33,547 nt of DNA from an uncultured Ignavibacteria bacterium (GCA_903862655.1 CAIOZA010000108.1:1-33547); one strand, 5' to 3'. Shown: positions 22,182 to 31,892, numbered from the stretch's first letter. The notes: generated by a model from the letters alone, not told the origin. Numbers and translations are program-made.

Positions 22182-23243
22182 CTAGTATTGATCCTGCCAC
22201 CATAAGCAGATCCTAAGTCCAACTGCAAAACTTGTAAATGTGTTTTTATTCAGATCTATAATTTCATTGGGTGTCACGAAAACTGCACTTTTTGTTGGAT
22301 AATGAATTGAATAATTGAAATATACCTCGAGAGGATAGAACCAGGAATATTTCATAATATCTAATTCAAAATTAACAAGGTATCCTCTCCAGTCAGACTT
22401 GGAGACACTACCGTTATAAATTCTTGAATCGCCCCAATAGTAACCGAAACCACCTCGTAAACCTACATTAAAATACTTCATATCCCATCTGAAAGGCACA
22501 CGAAGATTCAATCCCAATGAATATTGATTAACATTCCATTCGATTGAATTTATCTGATCAACAGTGTTAAACCTTGGTTTTTGGTACTCACCCCAAATTT
22601 CAACAAAATCAGCAGAATTAACAATTGGATATAAGCTTAACTCAAACCTGGTTCCAATTGTTATATCATGCTCTAATCTGGAATCAGACATGAAAAAGTT
22701 TTTTCCAAAAACTGATGCTGAAAACACGTTCACACTATTTTTAAATAGTTCATTCAATTTCGATTCTTTGATTGAATTGTAGAACTTATTCATCTGGCGA
22801 CGCTCATCTTCGTAGATCTTAATCTTGTCCTTATAGCAATTTATAGCACTATCTCGCATTTCTTTTTCTTTATTCGTCAGCATATCCTGAAGAATCATTA
22901 CATCAGTCGGAGAAATTGTTGCCACCTGCTCCTGGAGACTTCTTGCAGATTGATAGAATTCTTCTGTCTTGGCTCTCAGATCCTTAATTCGCATTCTTGA
23001 AATCTTGTCCGGAAGCTTTGGAACTGAAGAAATCGGAATTGTGTTCAAAGATTTAATTTGGGTTTCCAATTTGTTGGCCACTATGGAGTATCGAATCAAA
23101 GAGTCCGATAAATCTCTTTTTGAAAAATCGGCAAATATAGGCTGTTTTTCTGTAACTGTTGCGACAGGCACTATATTTTGAGCCGCATGCAGAGTTACAC
23201 CATAAAACAATATCAGTATTAAACATGATAAATATTTTTGCAT
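22182..23243 (-). CDS. Envelope protein: coiled coil plus beta-barrel-like C-terminal part, unrecognised family
   Basis: 353 residues with signal peptide MQKYLSCLILILFYGVTLHA. Residues about 40-170 have heptad-like helices (LRAKTEEFYQSARSLQEQV, NKEKEMRDSAINCYKDK). From about 185 on alternate hydrophobic and polar residues with many Y, F, W and G (RFELSLYPIVNSADFVEIWGEY; SLGLNLRVPFRWDMKYFNVGL; FAVGLRICLWWQDQY), like amphipathic strands of an outer-membrane barrel; about ten strands could fit. GGGAGA lies six bases before the ATG. The TPR/LRR gene follows. I do not recognise a family; a mid-size outer-membrane barrel with a periplasmic coiled coil is the best description. Confidence 0.6.
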   Translation of the reverse strand: MQKYLSCLILILFYGVTLHAAQNIVPVATVTEKQPIFADFSKRDLSDSLIRYSIVANKLETQIKSLNTIPISSVPKLPDKISRMRIKDLRAKTEEFYQSARSLQEQVATISPTDVMILQDMLTNKEKEMRDSAINCYKDKIKIYEDERRQMNKFYNSIKESKLNELFKNSVNVFSASVFGKNFFMSDSRLEHDITIGTRFELSLYPIVNSADFVEIWGEYQKPRFNTVDQINSIEWNVNQYSLGLNLRVPFRWDMKYFNVGLRGGFGYYWGDSRIYNGSVSKSDWRGYLVNFELDIMKYSWFYPLEVYFNYSIHYPTKSAVFVTPNEIIDLNKNTFTSFAVGLRICLWWQDQY

Positions 23244-23342
23244 AATTATCTCCCTAATTAATGATTTAATAATTATAGGATAATATCAGCCAAAATTATG
23301 CCATAAATTCAAGCATATTTAGTAGAGATAATTAGTAGTTGT

Positions 23343-24197
23343 TTAATTTGAACTTTTGTAGAAGTATCCATCTTTAAATGCTTTCCATACGAGCTTTCTT
23401 CCGTCTGTAGTTTTAGCACGATTTAACCATCTTATCAAATATCCGAATGGACGGATCAATCTAACCCCAACATTGCCATGAAGAACATCAATAGCAATTA
23501 TATTACGAATTATATAATAGGTTTTCCATGTAAAATTTGTTGGATCAGTATCAGCATAGAGTTTTCGGTCTAATCTTGCATCACGATAAATAAATGTTTT
23601 CCAACCAGCTTTCCAAGCCCTAATGAAGAACTCGGTATCATCACCAAAAATAAAAATCTTCTTTTCAGGATAGCCAATTTTTTCTACTAATGATCTGTGA
23701 AAAAGTGGGCCTTCGAAGGTTATACCTATTGCTTGAATTTTAGATTCATTAAGTGATTCAATGCTAAGGATATCATTCCAAATACTTCTGAATGGATTTG
23801 TTAAATTATATGTTAATGCATCGTTCTCAAAAGGGATTCCATCTGGTGTATAACGAAGAGGTGTTCGTATAATCAATTCATCATTAGTATCACAAAGCGT
23901 TTCCAAACATTTAGGATCAGGAACGACATCATCGTCCATAGTCCAGATCCAATCAAAACCTAAATCATAGGCCTTTTTAATTCCAGTAAACTGCCCGCCT
24001 GAAGAGCCAACATTATCTTGAGTTATAACAATCAGATCATCCTGTTTTATTAGCCATTCTAATGTACCATCTGAACTAGAATTGTTTACAACAATAATTG
24101 CGTCAGGTTTTCTTGATTGATTCCTGATTGCATTTATAATTTCTTGTAGAAAAGTGATTCGGTTAAACGTAATTACTACTGCTGCTATTGTTTGCAT
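23343..24197 (-). CDS. Family 2 glycosyltransferase (GlfT/rhamnosyltransferase-like)
   Basis: From ATG 24197, 284 residues. GT-A fold: AAVVITFNRITFLQEIINAI at the start, VVNNSSSDGTLEWL, and DWIWTMDDDVVPDP with the DDD metal/nucleotide-sugar motif; FIFGDDTEFFIRAWKAGW carries the catalytic-base region. The pattern with MDDDV and GDDTEF is like galactofuranosyl- or rhamnosyltransferases using UDP-Galf or dTDP-rhamnose. It extends a surface glycan on the cytoplasmic side. The gene follows the NUDIX gene with two bases between and ends the glycan run. The track of the frame to TTG 24203 is not needed. Donor and acceptor are not known. Confidence 0.86.
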   Translation of the reverse strand: MQTIAAVVITFNRITFLQEIINAIRNQSRKPDAIIVVNNSSSDGTLEWLIKQDDLIVITQDNVGSSGGQFTGIKKAYDLGFDWIWTMDDDVVPDPKCLETLCDTNDELIIRTPLRYTPDGIPFENDALTYNLTNPFRSIWNDILSIESLNESKIQAIGITFEGPLFHRSLVEKIGYPEKKIFIFGDDTEFFIRAWKAGWKTFIYRDARLDRKLYADTDPTNFTWKTYYIIRNIIAIDVLHGNVGVRLIRPFGYLIRWLNRAKTTDGRKLVWKAFKDGYFYKSSN

Positions 24198-24199
24198 AA

Positions 24200-24673
24200 T
24201 CAATTTTCTGAATTATAATTAAAGTTGGATCTGTCATCGATTGACAAAATAAAATCCCTGAAAATTCTGGTACCTTCTCTATGCGATGGTATTGGAAGTA
24301 TTGAAGTACATTCCTCATAATCTACCCATTGATAATTCTGATGCTCATCAGATAATATAATTACGGGCTTATTCACTAATATAATCCCAAATACAGGTAC
24401 TAAACTGATTTTATCAATATTGGGATCAAAGAAAGAGGCAATATAAGGAATAGTATATAATCCATCATAATTATAAATACCAGTTTCCTCACCCAACTCT
24501 CTGATAGCAGCATTTATTGCAGTTTCATCCACTTCAATTCTACCAGTAATTACCTGCCAAACATTAGGATAAACATCCCTTTCATTTGATCTTTGCAGCA
24601 ATAAGAATTCCCAATTCTGATCTACTTTTATTGCTACATGCAATTGAATGGTATTTGAATGAATTCCAGGCAT
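24200..24673 (-). CDS. NUDIX hydrolase (NudB-like)
   Basis: 157 residues. The NUDIX box is complete, GRIEVDETAINAAIRELGEETG, G-x5-E-x7-RE-U-x-EE-x-G, and binds Mg for hydrolysis of a nucleoside diphosphate linked to X. The start HVAIKVDQNWEFLLLQR and WQVITGRIE and the end with EGTRIFRDFIL resemble dATP/dihydroneopterin-triphosphate pyrophosphatases. The gene sits between two glycosyltransferase genes (7 bases after one, 2 before the next), so a nucleotide-sugar substrate is also possible. No signal peptide: cytoplasmic. Confidence 0.87.
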   Translation of the reverse strand: MPGIHSNTIQLHVAIKVDQNWEFLLLQRSNERDVYPNVWQVITGRIEVDETAINAAIRELGEETGIYNYDGLYTIPYIASFFDPNIDKISLVPVFGIILVNKPVIILSDEHQNYQWVDYEECTSILPIPSHREGTRIFRDFILSIDDRSNFNYNSEN

Positions 24674-24680
24674 TTATGGG

Positions 24681-25832
24681 TCACAAATATTTATTAACGA
24701 AATTAATTAATCTTTCTTTGTCAATTGACCAATTGTACATCTTGAAAGCACTCGCAGAATTCTCGGAATATTTTACTAAATCTCTGGATAAGTAGTCAAT
24801 TATCGCATCTCTTACTGTCTCAGGAGTAGATAAATCATACGTATTTCCAGAGTTAGTGGATACTATTATTTTCTGAGTAGGTATCATCTTAGATGCAAGT
24901 ATAGGTTTCCCACAGGACAGAAAATCGAAAAGTTTATTATGTAAAGTAGTATTATTAAATTCATTTACCTGATAAGGTATGATACCGATGTCGATTGCGT
25001 TTAAAATTTCAGATAATTGATCGTTTTGGAATTTCCCCATTAGAGTAATTCTATCATTTATACCGGATGTTTCAGCCAGAGCTTTAATTTTCGGGTAGCA
25101 CTCTCCATCTCCGGCTAGTAGTAGTTTTATATCCTTATTTTTTTGGGCAGCTAGAATAAACCCCTTTAGAAAAGTCTCTATTCCTTTTTCGGCACTCATA
25201 AATCCATGATGACCAAAAGTCAAGAATTCATTCCGCTTATCTGATTTATTAATACATTCAATTGAGGGAGTATTCATAACAATTTCAGTTTTTCGTATGT
25301 CATAATTATAATCTTTTACCAATCTATCAATTTGTTCTTCACATACTGTAATAATTCCATCAGCAAGTCTCACGGATGAGCGTTCTACTTTTTCAGGTAA
25401 ATCAAGATAATGAACTGCAATTTTACGCCAAAGAGTTTTTTGATATTTATCCCATCCTTTCATAGCAGCAGGATAATTCTCTGCCATATCAATGATAGTT
25501 GGAATATTGTGTTCATGAGAAATCCTAGCTGAAGCTTCAGCTAGAAGGATATCTCTTGATACAACAAGATTTGGTTTGAAATCTTTTATTGCAGAATTTA
25601 TGGCACTGCGCCAATATGGATTAAATGAAACCGGAGTGGATTTGATTGAACTAGATTGATATCCTACTCTTCTTATAAAGAAATTTTCATATTTCTCTTC
25701 AAATTTTTGACCTGGTTTCCATCTGCATAAAAGCGTAACTGAAAAACCATTTTCAGCAAGGGATCTGCATATTTTTTCGGTACGAACATCCCAAGGATAC
25801 TTATCTTTCCATATATAAAGGATACTCTTCAA
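24681..25832 (-). CDS. Family 4 glycosyltransferase (GT-B)
   Basis: 383 residues, starting at a TTG codon (25832) because the first strand ILYIWKDKYPWDVRTEKICRSL requires it and no ATG is near. N-terminal acceptor half: LVVSRDILLAEASARI; C-terminal donor half: FGHHGFMSAEKGIETFLKGF, IKLLLAGDGECYPKI, and NNTTLHNKLFDFLSCGKPILAS, the usual E-x7-E-like region in a less typical form (LHNKLFDFLSCGKP). It transfers a sugar from a nucleotide donor with retention. It follows the DedA gene by five bases. Donor and acceptor unknown; part of the glycan run. Confidence 0.85.
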   Translation of the reverse strand: MKSILYIWKDKYPWDVRTEKICRSLAENGFSVTLLCRWKPGQKFEEKYENFFIRRVGYQSSSIKSTPVSFNPYWRSAINSAIKDFKPNLVVSRDILLAEASARISHEHNIPTIIDMAENYPAAMKGWDKYQKTLWRKIAVHYLDLPEKVERSSVRLADGIITVCEEQIDRLVKDYNYDIRKTEIVMNTPSIECINKSDKRNEFLTFGHHGFMSAEKGIETFLKGFILAAQKNKDIKLLLAGDGECYPKIKALAETSGINDRITLMGKFQNDQLSEILNAIDIGIIPYQVNEFNNTTLHNKLFDFLSCGKPILASKMIPTQKIIVSTNSGNTYDLSTPETVRDAIIDYLSRDLVKYSENSASAFKMYNWSIDKERLINFVNKYL

Positions 25833-25837
25833 TTATA

Positions 25838-26512
25838 TTAACTATTCGAATTGTCAGGAATAGTTCTATTTTTTCTGTGTCTGATATATTCAGTAAAAAT
25901 GGGAATAACCGAAATAATAATAATAGCAATAACAACAAGGCTGAAATTATTTTTGACGAAAGGAAGAGTTCCAAAAAAATATCCCGAATACACGAAAATT
26001 GCTACCCATAACACTCCACCTACAACATTATAAACAATAAATTTTCCATAACTCATTGAACCAATGCCAGCAACAAATGGGGCAAACGTACGAATAATTG
26101 GAACAAACCTGGCTAATATGATTGTCTTTCCTCCATATTTCTCATAAAATTTATGAGTTCTGTCTAAATATTCTTTTTTAAAAAACTTAGACTCACTATG
26201 AAACACTTTTGGACCTAACCTATTTCCTATCCAATAGTTAACAGTATCTCCCAAAATTGCGGCAGTCGATATAAGGACAAATAAGATATGCGGATTTAAA
26301 GAACCGAGACCGGCAAAGGATCCAGCAGCAAAGAGCAGGGAATCACCTGGCAAGAAAGGTAAAACAACTAGACCAGTTTCACAAAAGACTATAGTAAAGA
26401 GAATTGCATAAGTCCATGTTCCATAATTCTTAATAATTTCACCAAGATGTTTATCTATATGAAGAATAAAATCCATTAGAAATTTCAACCAATTAACACT
26501 TTCACTTTCCAT
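25838..26512 (-). CDS. DedA-family membrane protein (VTT domain)
   Basis: 224 residues with four to six hydrophobic helices. Conserved parts: [31 protein letters not shown] (re-entrant helix with E and P-x-x-PGD), [13 protein letters not shown], and [32 protein letters not shown] with the functionally important R residues, then [10 protein letters not shown]. DedA proteins translocate lipids such as undecaprenyl phosphate or phosphatidylethanolamine across the inner membrane. In this locus a flippase recycling undecaprenyl phosphate would serve glycan synthesis. AGGATGAT precedes ATG 26512. The inverted-repeat element lies just upstream. Confidence 0.93.
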   Translation of the reverse strand: MESESVNWLKFLMDFILHIDKHLGEIIKNYGTWTYAILFTIVFCETGLVVLPFLPGDSLLFAAGSFAGLGSLNPHILFVLISTAAILGDTVNYWIGNRLGPKVFHSESKFFKKEYLDRTHKFYEKYGGKTIILARFVPIIRTFAPFVAGIGSMSYGKFIVYNVVGGVLWVAIFVYSGYFFGTLPFVKNNFSLVVIAIIIISVIPIFTEYIRHRKNRTIPDNSNS

Positions 26513-26538
26513 ATCATCCTAATAGTTATAAAAAATTA

Positions 26539-26674
26539 ATTGAGCTGTCTCAAAATTGTCATTACAAGTTAAACGAAGCTAGAATCAGAATGTAAGAATT
26601 TCATAAATCCAAGATTCTTTACAAGGTTAAGAATGACAAATTAGCATTATTAATAGCTTTTGAGACAGCTCAAT
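26539..26674. repeat. 136-bp inverted-repeat element (MITE-like)
   Basis: A perfect 17-bp inverted repeat, ATTGAGCTGTCTCAAAA (26539-26555) and TTTTGAGACAGCTCAAT (26658-26674), encloses a non-coding middle in which ATTGTCATT and AATGACAA continue the symmetry. Non-autonomous transposable elements have this build, but a long hairpin acting on accA/dedA mRNA would look the same. Flanking duplications are not visible. Confidence 0.6.
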
Positions 26675-26699
26675 CATTTAAATACACATAAAACAGAAA

Positions 26700-27653
26700 T
26701 TATTCGTTCCAGACACCCATTTGATAGAATTTCTCGCGACGATTTTTAATTAGTTTATCCTGTGATAACTTCTGTAGTTGCTTTATTTCTTTAATAAGGG
26801 TAGATTTCACGATTTTGAACATAAAATCAGGATCTTTATGAGCTCCACCAATTGGTTCCTCAATTATCTCATCAATAATACCCTGCTTTTTTAGATCAAC
26901 AGCTGTTAATTGAAGTGCTTCAGCTGCTTGCTCTTTAAAATCCCAACTTCTCCAAAGAATACTTGAGCACGATTCAGGTGAAATAACTGAATACCATGAG
27001 TTTTCGAACATTAATACCCTATCGCCAACACCGATTCCAATTGCACCGCCTGAGGCACCTTCACCTATAATCACAATTACGATAGGTACTTTAAGTGAAG
27101 ACATTTGCATTAAATTGCGGGCTATTGCCTCTGCCTGACCCCTTTCTTCGGCTTCAATGCCTGGGAAAGCACCAGGAGTATCCAAGAACGTGATAACGGG
27201 ACGATTAAACTTTTCTGCCATAGCAAATAATCTATTTGCTTTCCTGTAACCTTCAGGATTAGACATGCCAAAATTTCTATAAAGGTTAGATTTGGTGTCT
27301 CTCCCCTTTTGATGTCCAACTATCATAACAGGACTCCCATCCAACTCAGCAAAACCACCGATAATGGCAGGATCATCCTTAAATTTTCTGTCTCCGTGAA
27401 GTTCGATGAAGCTATCAAAACAATTATGGATATAATCAAGAGTTAATGGTCGTTCAGGATGGCGAGCTATCTGAACTCGTTGCCAGCGAGTTAATTGCTT
27501 GTAAACCTGCAGTTTAAGGTCATTCACTTTTTTTTCTAAAAAAACGATTTCAGAACTTATATCTAAATCATTAGACATTAGCTTCATTTCCTCAATTTTT
27601 TTCTCTAATTCCACAATTGGTTTCTCAAAATCCAGTATTATTTTTGAAGACAC
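26700..27653 (-). CDS. accA: Acetyl-CoA carboxylase carboxyltransferase subunit alpha
   Basis: 317 residues, the usual length of AccA. It carries out, with AccD, the transfer of CO2 from biotin-BCCP to acetyl-CoA. Conserved parts: N-terminal helix [98 protein letters not shown] and [28 protein letters not shown]. It starts with GTG at 27653; AGGAA of the ribosome binding site overlaps the end of the fused glycosyltransferase gene, whose stop lies three bases upstream. accD is not next to it. It is cotranscribed with glycan genes, which is unusual for a lipid-synthesis gene but may just be genomic chance. Confidence 0.96.
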   Translation of the reverse strand: MSSKIILDFEKPIVELEKKIEEMKLMSNDLDISSEIVFLEKKVNDLKLQVYKQLTRWQRVQIARHPERPLTLDYIHNCFDSFIELHGDRKFKDDPAIIGGFAELDGSPVMIVGHQKGRDTKSNLYRNFGMSNPEGYRKANRLFAMAEKFNRPVITFLDTPGAFPGIEAEERGQAEAIARNLMQMSSLKVPIVIVIIGEGASGGAIGIGVGDRVLMFENSWYSVISPESCSSILWRSWDFKEQAAEALQLTAVDLKKQGIIDEIIEEPIGGAHKDPDFMFKIVKSTLIKEIKQLQKLSQDKLIKNRREKFYQMGVWNE

Positions 27654-27656
27654 TTT

Positions 27657-29600
27657 TTATTTCCTGAATAATTTTTTCAAAATAATTTCAATATCTAATG
27701 AAAATGTATAATTCATCAGATAATAATCGTTCAAACGATTTATCGCCTGAATTGTTAATTTTTCCGGTTTACTAATGTGTACCATTCCAGTAAGCCCTGT
27801 TCTGCAAAGAATATTTTCAGTTACTGGGTATAATCCGACTATCGAAAGTCTTCCAGTAAGAACACTGTACAATTTGTTTATCAAATTACTAGAATTTCTG
27901 AACAACAAATATACGATAGGTAAACCAATAGTCAAAGAGAAAAGAGAAATTACAATATCAGATGTTCTTTTAATAAATCTAAACCTGAATTTTGCTAGAT
28001 TATAATCCGGTATAGTTGGCTCAAATCCTGATATATCATTTATAATTCTGGAAGCAACAATATCATCCCATTCAAAAGCAACATGATATTTTATACCAAG
28101 ACTAGAAGTATTCTGAATCAATTTCATTAACTCATTTGAGTTAATAGATTTTTCGGCAATTATCAATTCCTTGACATCATTTTCAAGAATAATATTGTTG
28201 ATATATTCTATATTTCCTATTACATTATCATTTATAATCGGGTTTTCAATTACTCCAGTTGTAGAAATGAATCCGGCGATATTAGTAAAAACATGATCAG
28301 AATTTTGGATTGCATTATAAATATCAAATGCTTCATTCCCTGTACCAATAATTGCAACCTTTCTATTGGGATTGGTTTTTGTATAACTATGACTAATCGA
28401 CAAAGCAGATCTTGAAAAATAAGTAGAAATAATCGTAAATCCTATGGTCATCAATACTACACCTCTACTAAAGGCATAATCTTTGAAGAAATAAGTTAAT
28501 GAAGATAAAATAAAAAGAGTTATCAATAGACCAGATAGAGCTTTCCGAAATGAAGGATTATTTTCGAAATACTCTCCCATGGAAACCATTGATGTTATCA
28601 AAATTAAGGACACGGCAATAAAAACTATTGGATAAGCATAATCAGGAAAATTCAAATATCCTCCAAATCTAATCTTTGTTGCTATAATCAATGATACATT
28701 AATTGTAATTAAGTCCATAATGATAACTAAAAGACTAGTTCTATACTTATAAGTTCTTGCAATCAACTCTCTAAATTTAATCCCAGCTTTGATAAGAGAG
28801 AAGAATAACGAAGATGAAGAGTAATGTTTTGCACTAAAAATTTTCATTGCGTTATAGAAATGTTCCAATTCATTGATAGAACTCCTTTTTGTACTTATTC
28901 CTTTGTAGTGTATAATGGATGTAGTGTGAACATAAGAAATTTTCCAATTTGATTTATTCAATCTATAACACAAATCAATGTCCTCGCCATACATAAAAAA
29001 ACTCTCATCAAATCCATTAACATCCTCCCATGCTTCCTTTCGGATAAACATAAAAGCACCGATTATTGAATCGATATAGTATGTTTCATCTACGGATCTA
29101 AAAGTTTGATTATACCTTGCGAAAAATTTAGATTTCGGAAATAGGCTTTGAAATCCAAATAATTTAGAAAAAGATGCCCATGGAGTTGGAAATCCCCTGC
29201 GACATGCAAGTTGAAATGTTCCATCTGTATTGAGAACCTTACATCCAGATCCTCCGACTTCGGTATGTTCTTCCATATATTGAAGCATTGTTGAAAGAGT
29301 ATTTTCTTCAATTAAAGTGTCTGGATTGAGAATAAGGAAGTAATCACCTGAAGATATTTTTACACCAATATTATTAGCTTTTGCAAATCCAAGATTCTCT
29401 AGAAGTGCAATAAATTTAACATTTGGCAAAAGAGGAGTAAGATATTCAATGGATCCATCAGAAGAATTATTATCAACAACTATAATTTCAATATTTAATT
29501 TATATGAAGCTTTTTCAATTGATTTCACACACTGTAAAAGGAAATCTTTTGAATTATAATTAACAATAACGATCGAGATTTTTTTTGATGCTTGTTCCAT
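27657..29600 (-). CDS. Family 2 glycosyltransferase fused to a degenerate polyprenyl-phosphate sugar transferase
   Basis: 647 residues from ATG 29600 (TTG 29621 also open). Residues about 1-265: GT2 domain, ISIVIVNYNSKDFLLQCVKSI, VVDNNSSDGSIEYL, LILNPDTLIEE (DxD-like), GFDESFFMYGEDIDLCYR, a rhamnosyltransferase-like enzyme. Residues about 285-400: four hydrophobic helices like the N-terminal membrane part of WcaJ/WbaP proteins. About 415-535: Rossmann-like domain RKVAIIGTGNEAFDIYNAI. About 535-647: remnant of a bacterial sugar transferase: FRFIKRTSDIVISLFSLTIG, then a jump to LSIVGLYPVTENIL and TGLTGMVHISK, where active enzymes have KFRSM, DE-x-PQ, MSLVGPRP and GITGW. The catalytic KFRSM/DE segment is missing. 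The initiating activity is thus probably lost while the membrane anchor and GT2 domain remain. Confidence 0.82.
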   Translation of the reverse strand: MEQASKKISIVIVNYNSKDFLLQCVKSIEKASYKLNIEIIVVDNNSSDGSIEYLTPLLPNVKFIALLENLGFAKANNIGVKISSGDYFLILNPDTLIEENTLSTMLQYMEEHTEVGGSGCKVLNTDGTFQLACRRGFPTPWASFSKLFGFQSLFPKSKFFARYNQTFRSVDETYYIDSIIGAFMFIRKEAWEDVNGFDESFFMYGEDIDLCYRLNKSNWKISYVHTTSIIHYKGISTKRSSINELEHFYNAMKIFSAKHYSSSSLFFSLIKAGIKFRELIARTYKYRTSLLVIIMDLITINVSLIIATKIRFGGYLNFPDYAYPIVFIAVSLILITSMVSMGEYFENNPSFRKALSGLLITLFILSSLTYFFKDYAFSRGVVLMTIGFTIISTYFSRSALSISHSYTKTNPNRKVAIIGTGNEAFDIYNAIQNSDHVFTNIAGFISTTGVIENPIINDNVIGNIEYINNIILENDVKELIIAEKSINSNELMKLIQNTSSLGIKYHVAFEWDDIVASRIINDISGFEPTIPDYNLAKFRFRFIKRTSDIVISLFSLTIGLPIVYLLFRNSSNLINKLYSVLTGRLSIVGLYPVTENILCRTGLTGMVHISKPEKLTIQAINRLNDYYLMNYTFSLDIEIILKKLFRK

Positions 29601-29647
29601 TGAGTAGAAAATTTTGTTCAATTGAATAATATTATTGATAATAATTC

Positions 29648-30364
29648 TTATTTTTTATATTTTTTATCAAATAAAAACTTTAATTTCCAAACAAGAAAAA
29701 TTGCTTCATAAATTATCTTCTTGTTCATTTTTGAAGTACCACTTCTTCTATCAATAAAAATAATCGAAATTTCTTTAATTTTAGCTCCAATTTTCCACAT
29801 CAGATAATTCATTTCTATCTGGAATCCATATCCGTTAGTTTTGATTCTAGTAAGGTCAATCTTTCTAAGAGCTTCAGCTTTAAAGCACTTAAATCCACCT
29901 GTAGCATCCATAAGGGGCAACCCGGTAATCCATCTTGTATACATATTAGCACCATAGCTTAGAATTAATCTTCTAAGTGGCCAATTAACAACATTTACTC
30001 CTGATATATATCTTGAACCTATTACTAAATCATTTTCCTTGAGTTCATCTAGTAGCCTTGGCAAGTCAGATGGATTATGTGAAAAATCCGCATCCATCTC
30101 GAATATAGCTTCAAATCCCTCGTTTAATGCCCAAGTAAAACCTTCACAATATGCAGTACCCAATCCCATCTTTCCAGATCTGGCAATAAGATGCACCTTA
30201 CTATTTGATTCAATAATATTTTTGACGGCTGAGGATGTTCCATCGGGAGAATTGTCGTCAACAATTAAAATATGAGTTTCAGGTAAAGAAATAAAAATAG
30301 CATCAATTATATTCGATATATTTTCAATTTCATTATAAGTTGGTATAACTACAATAGATTTCAT
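29648..30364 (-). CDS. Polyprenol-phosphate mannose synthase-type glycosyltransferase (DPM1-like)
   Basis: 238 residues, GT2 fold. IVVIPTYNEIENISNIIDAI, LIVDDNSPDGTSSAV, GLGTAYCEGFTWAL, FEMDADFSHNP (DxD), VIGSRYISGV, ATGGFKCFKAEALRKIDL and NGYGFQIEMNYLMWK are conserved in dolichol/polyprenol-phosphate mannosyltransferases. It would load a sugar (mannose or glucose) from a nucleotide donor onto polyprenyl phosphate at the inner face of the membrane, as donor for transfer outside. No C-terminal membrane domain, so the short soluble type. It lies between the sugar-phosphate transferase and the fused GT gene, gaps under 50 bases. Confidence 0.9.
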   Translation of the reverse strand: MKSIVVIPTYNEIENISNIIDAIFISLPETHILIVDDNSPDGTSSAVKNIIESNSKVHLIARSGKMGLGTAYCEGFTWALNEGFEAIFEMDADFSHNPSDLPRLLDELKENDLVIGSRYISGVNVVNWPLRRLILSYGANMYTRWITGLPLMDATGGFKCFKAEALRKIDLTRIKTNGYGFQIEMNYLMWKIGAKIKEISIIFIDRRSGTSKMNKKIIYEAIFLVWKLKFLFDKKYKK

Positions 30365-30412
30365 ATTTTTATCTTTTATTTGTTAATTAATTTATCTATA
30401 TATTTATTATTA

Positions 30413-31855
30413 TCACGATTGACCGTGCATTCTAAACATCAATATAACAGTCCTAATTATTATTTCAAGATCAAGTTTTAGAGACATATTCTCAATATAA
30501 TAAAAATCGTCCTTTAATCTGCTTTCAATCTCTTCGACACTTTCTTCATAAACAACATAATTCACCTGCCACCAACCCGTAATTCCAGGCTTCACAACAT
30601 GTCGACGCTTATAATAAGTAACAATTGATGAATATTTATTGACAATAACAGTTTGCTCTGGTCTTGGACCAACAAGAGACATTTCCCCTTTTAATACATT
30701 TAAGAACTGAGGGAATTCATCAATATGGGTTTTACGGATAAAATAGCCAATTTTAGTCACTCTTGGATCATTAACTGTTGTCCAAATTGATCCATTCTTT
30801 TGAGCATCTTGAATCATTGATCTGAATTTATATATTACAAATGGCTGACCATCTTTTCCAACTCTTTCTTGTTTATAGAAAACGGGACCATGAGATTCAA
30901 CTTTTATTGCTATTGCAATTATTACCCATAAAGGCATACCAAGAATCAAGACCAAAAGAGACATTACAATATCAATAAATCGCTTAATCACCATTTCCCA
31001 AGGCTTTAATAACTGAGTATTGATTTCTATTAATGGTATTCCATATATTGGTAATGTTCTTACCAGACCAGTAAATATATCATATAAATCAGGTACTATC
31101 TTGACAATAATATTCTTCTCTGCGCACTCATTAGCGATATTTACTAATGTTGATCTCTTTGGGGAATCAACCGTAATGAGAAGCTCAGTTGGTAAGACTC
31201 TATCAAGAATAATGTGAAGGTTATCAATGTAACCTAAAACAGGTTCATTTGGTTCAACATTCTTATTCTCATCAGACGTGTCAGTTAAAATAATACCAAT
31301 AGCTTTGTACCCCCAAGCCCGAGAAATCCTTGTTTTGTCGATAAATTCGTTAGCTTTCTCAATTGTCCCAACAATTATTGAAGGAATAGTATATATACCT
31401 TTCTTTCTAATTTTCTTTTGAATTTTTCTGGAACTAAGTCTGCCAATAGCTATTGAGATAGTAATTATTGCAAAATAGACTAAAAATACCATTCTTGGTG
31501 ATCTGTTACTATCGAGTAAAACTAAAAAAAATACGATGAAACTACCAAAGAATGTCACTCTCAAAACAAGAAAAAATTCATCAAAGGGAGAACGTATATA
31601 CCAATTCTTATATAAGCCACTGAACCAGAATAATATAAGCCAATAAACTAGTAGAATCACCATAGGAATTAACAAATCTGGATTAGCAACACTATAAAAC
31701 CAACCAGTGCCAAATTTAATATAATAATAAGCTACATAACCGACAATCAACATAAGAATATCAGCATAGAACTGTGTTGCCTGAGGAGATAAAAATTTAC
31801 GTATTAATAAATCCCGGCTCGATGGTTTATAACTATAATGATCATCAATTAACAT
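30413..31855 (-). CDS. Undecaprenyl-phosphate sugar-1-phosphate transferase (WbaP/WcaJ type)
   Basis: 480 residues. N-terminal five membrane segments (from ADILMLIVGYVAYYYIKF, MVILLVYWLILFWFSG, FFGSFIVFFLVLL), a Rossmann-like middle domain (IVGTIEKANEFID), then the C-terminal catalytic bacterial sugar transferase domain: FIDIVMSLLVLILGMPLW, YKQERVGKDGQPFVIYKFRSM, THIDEFPQFLNVLKGEMSLVGPRPE and KPGITGWWQVN. The Asp-Glu pair in DEFPQ and the KFRSM block are intact. It starts glycan assembly by moving a hexose-1-phosphate onto undecaprenyl phosphate. AGG lies before ATG 31855. In contrast to the fused gene at 27657 all catalytic parts are present, so this is likely the working initiator. Confidence 0.93.
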   Translation of the reverse strand: MLIDDHYSYKPSSRDLLIRKFLSPQATQFYADILMLIVGYVAYYYIKFGTGWFYSVANPDLLIPMVILLVYWLILFWFSGLYKNWYIRSPFDEFFLVLRVTFFGSFIVFFLVLLDSNRSPRMVFLVYFAIITISIAIGRLSSRKIQKKIRKKGIYTIPSIIVGTIEKANEFIDKTRISRAWGYKAIGIILTDTSDENKNVEPNEPVLGYIDNLHIILDRVLPTELLITVDSPKRSTLVNIANECAEKNIIVKIVPDLYDIFTGLVRTLPIYGIPLIEINTQLLKPWEMVIKRFIDIVMSLLVLILGMPLWVIIAIAIKVESHGPVFYKQERVGKDGQPFVIYKFRSMIQDAQKNGSIWTTVNDPRVTKIGYFIRKTHIDEFPQFLNVLKGEMSLVGPRPEQTVIVNKYSSIVTYYKRRHVVKPGITGWWQVNYVVYEESVEEIESRLKDDFYYIENMSLKLDLEIIIRTVILMFRMHGQS

Positions 31856-31892
31856 TTTTACCTATTATCATTTATCAAACTCTTGAATATAA

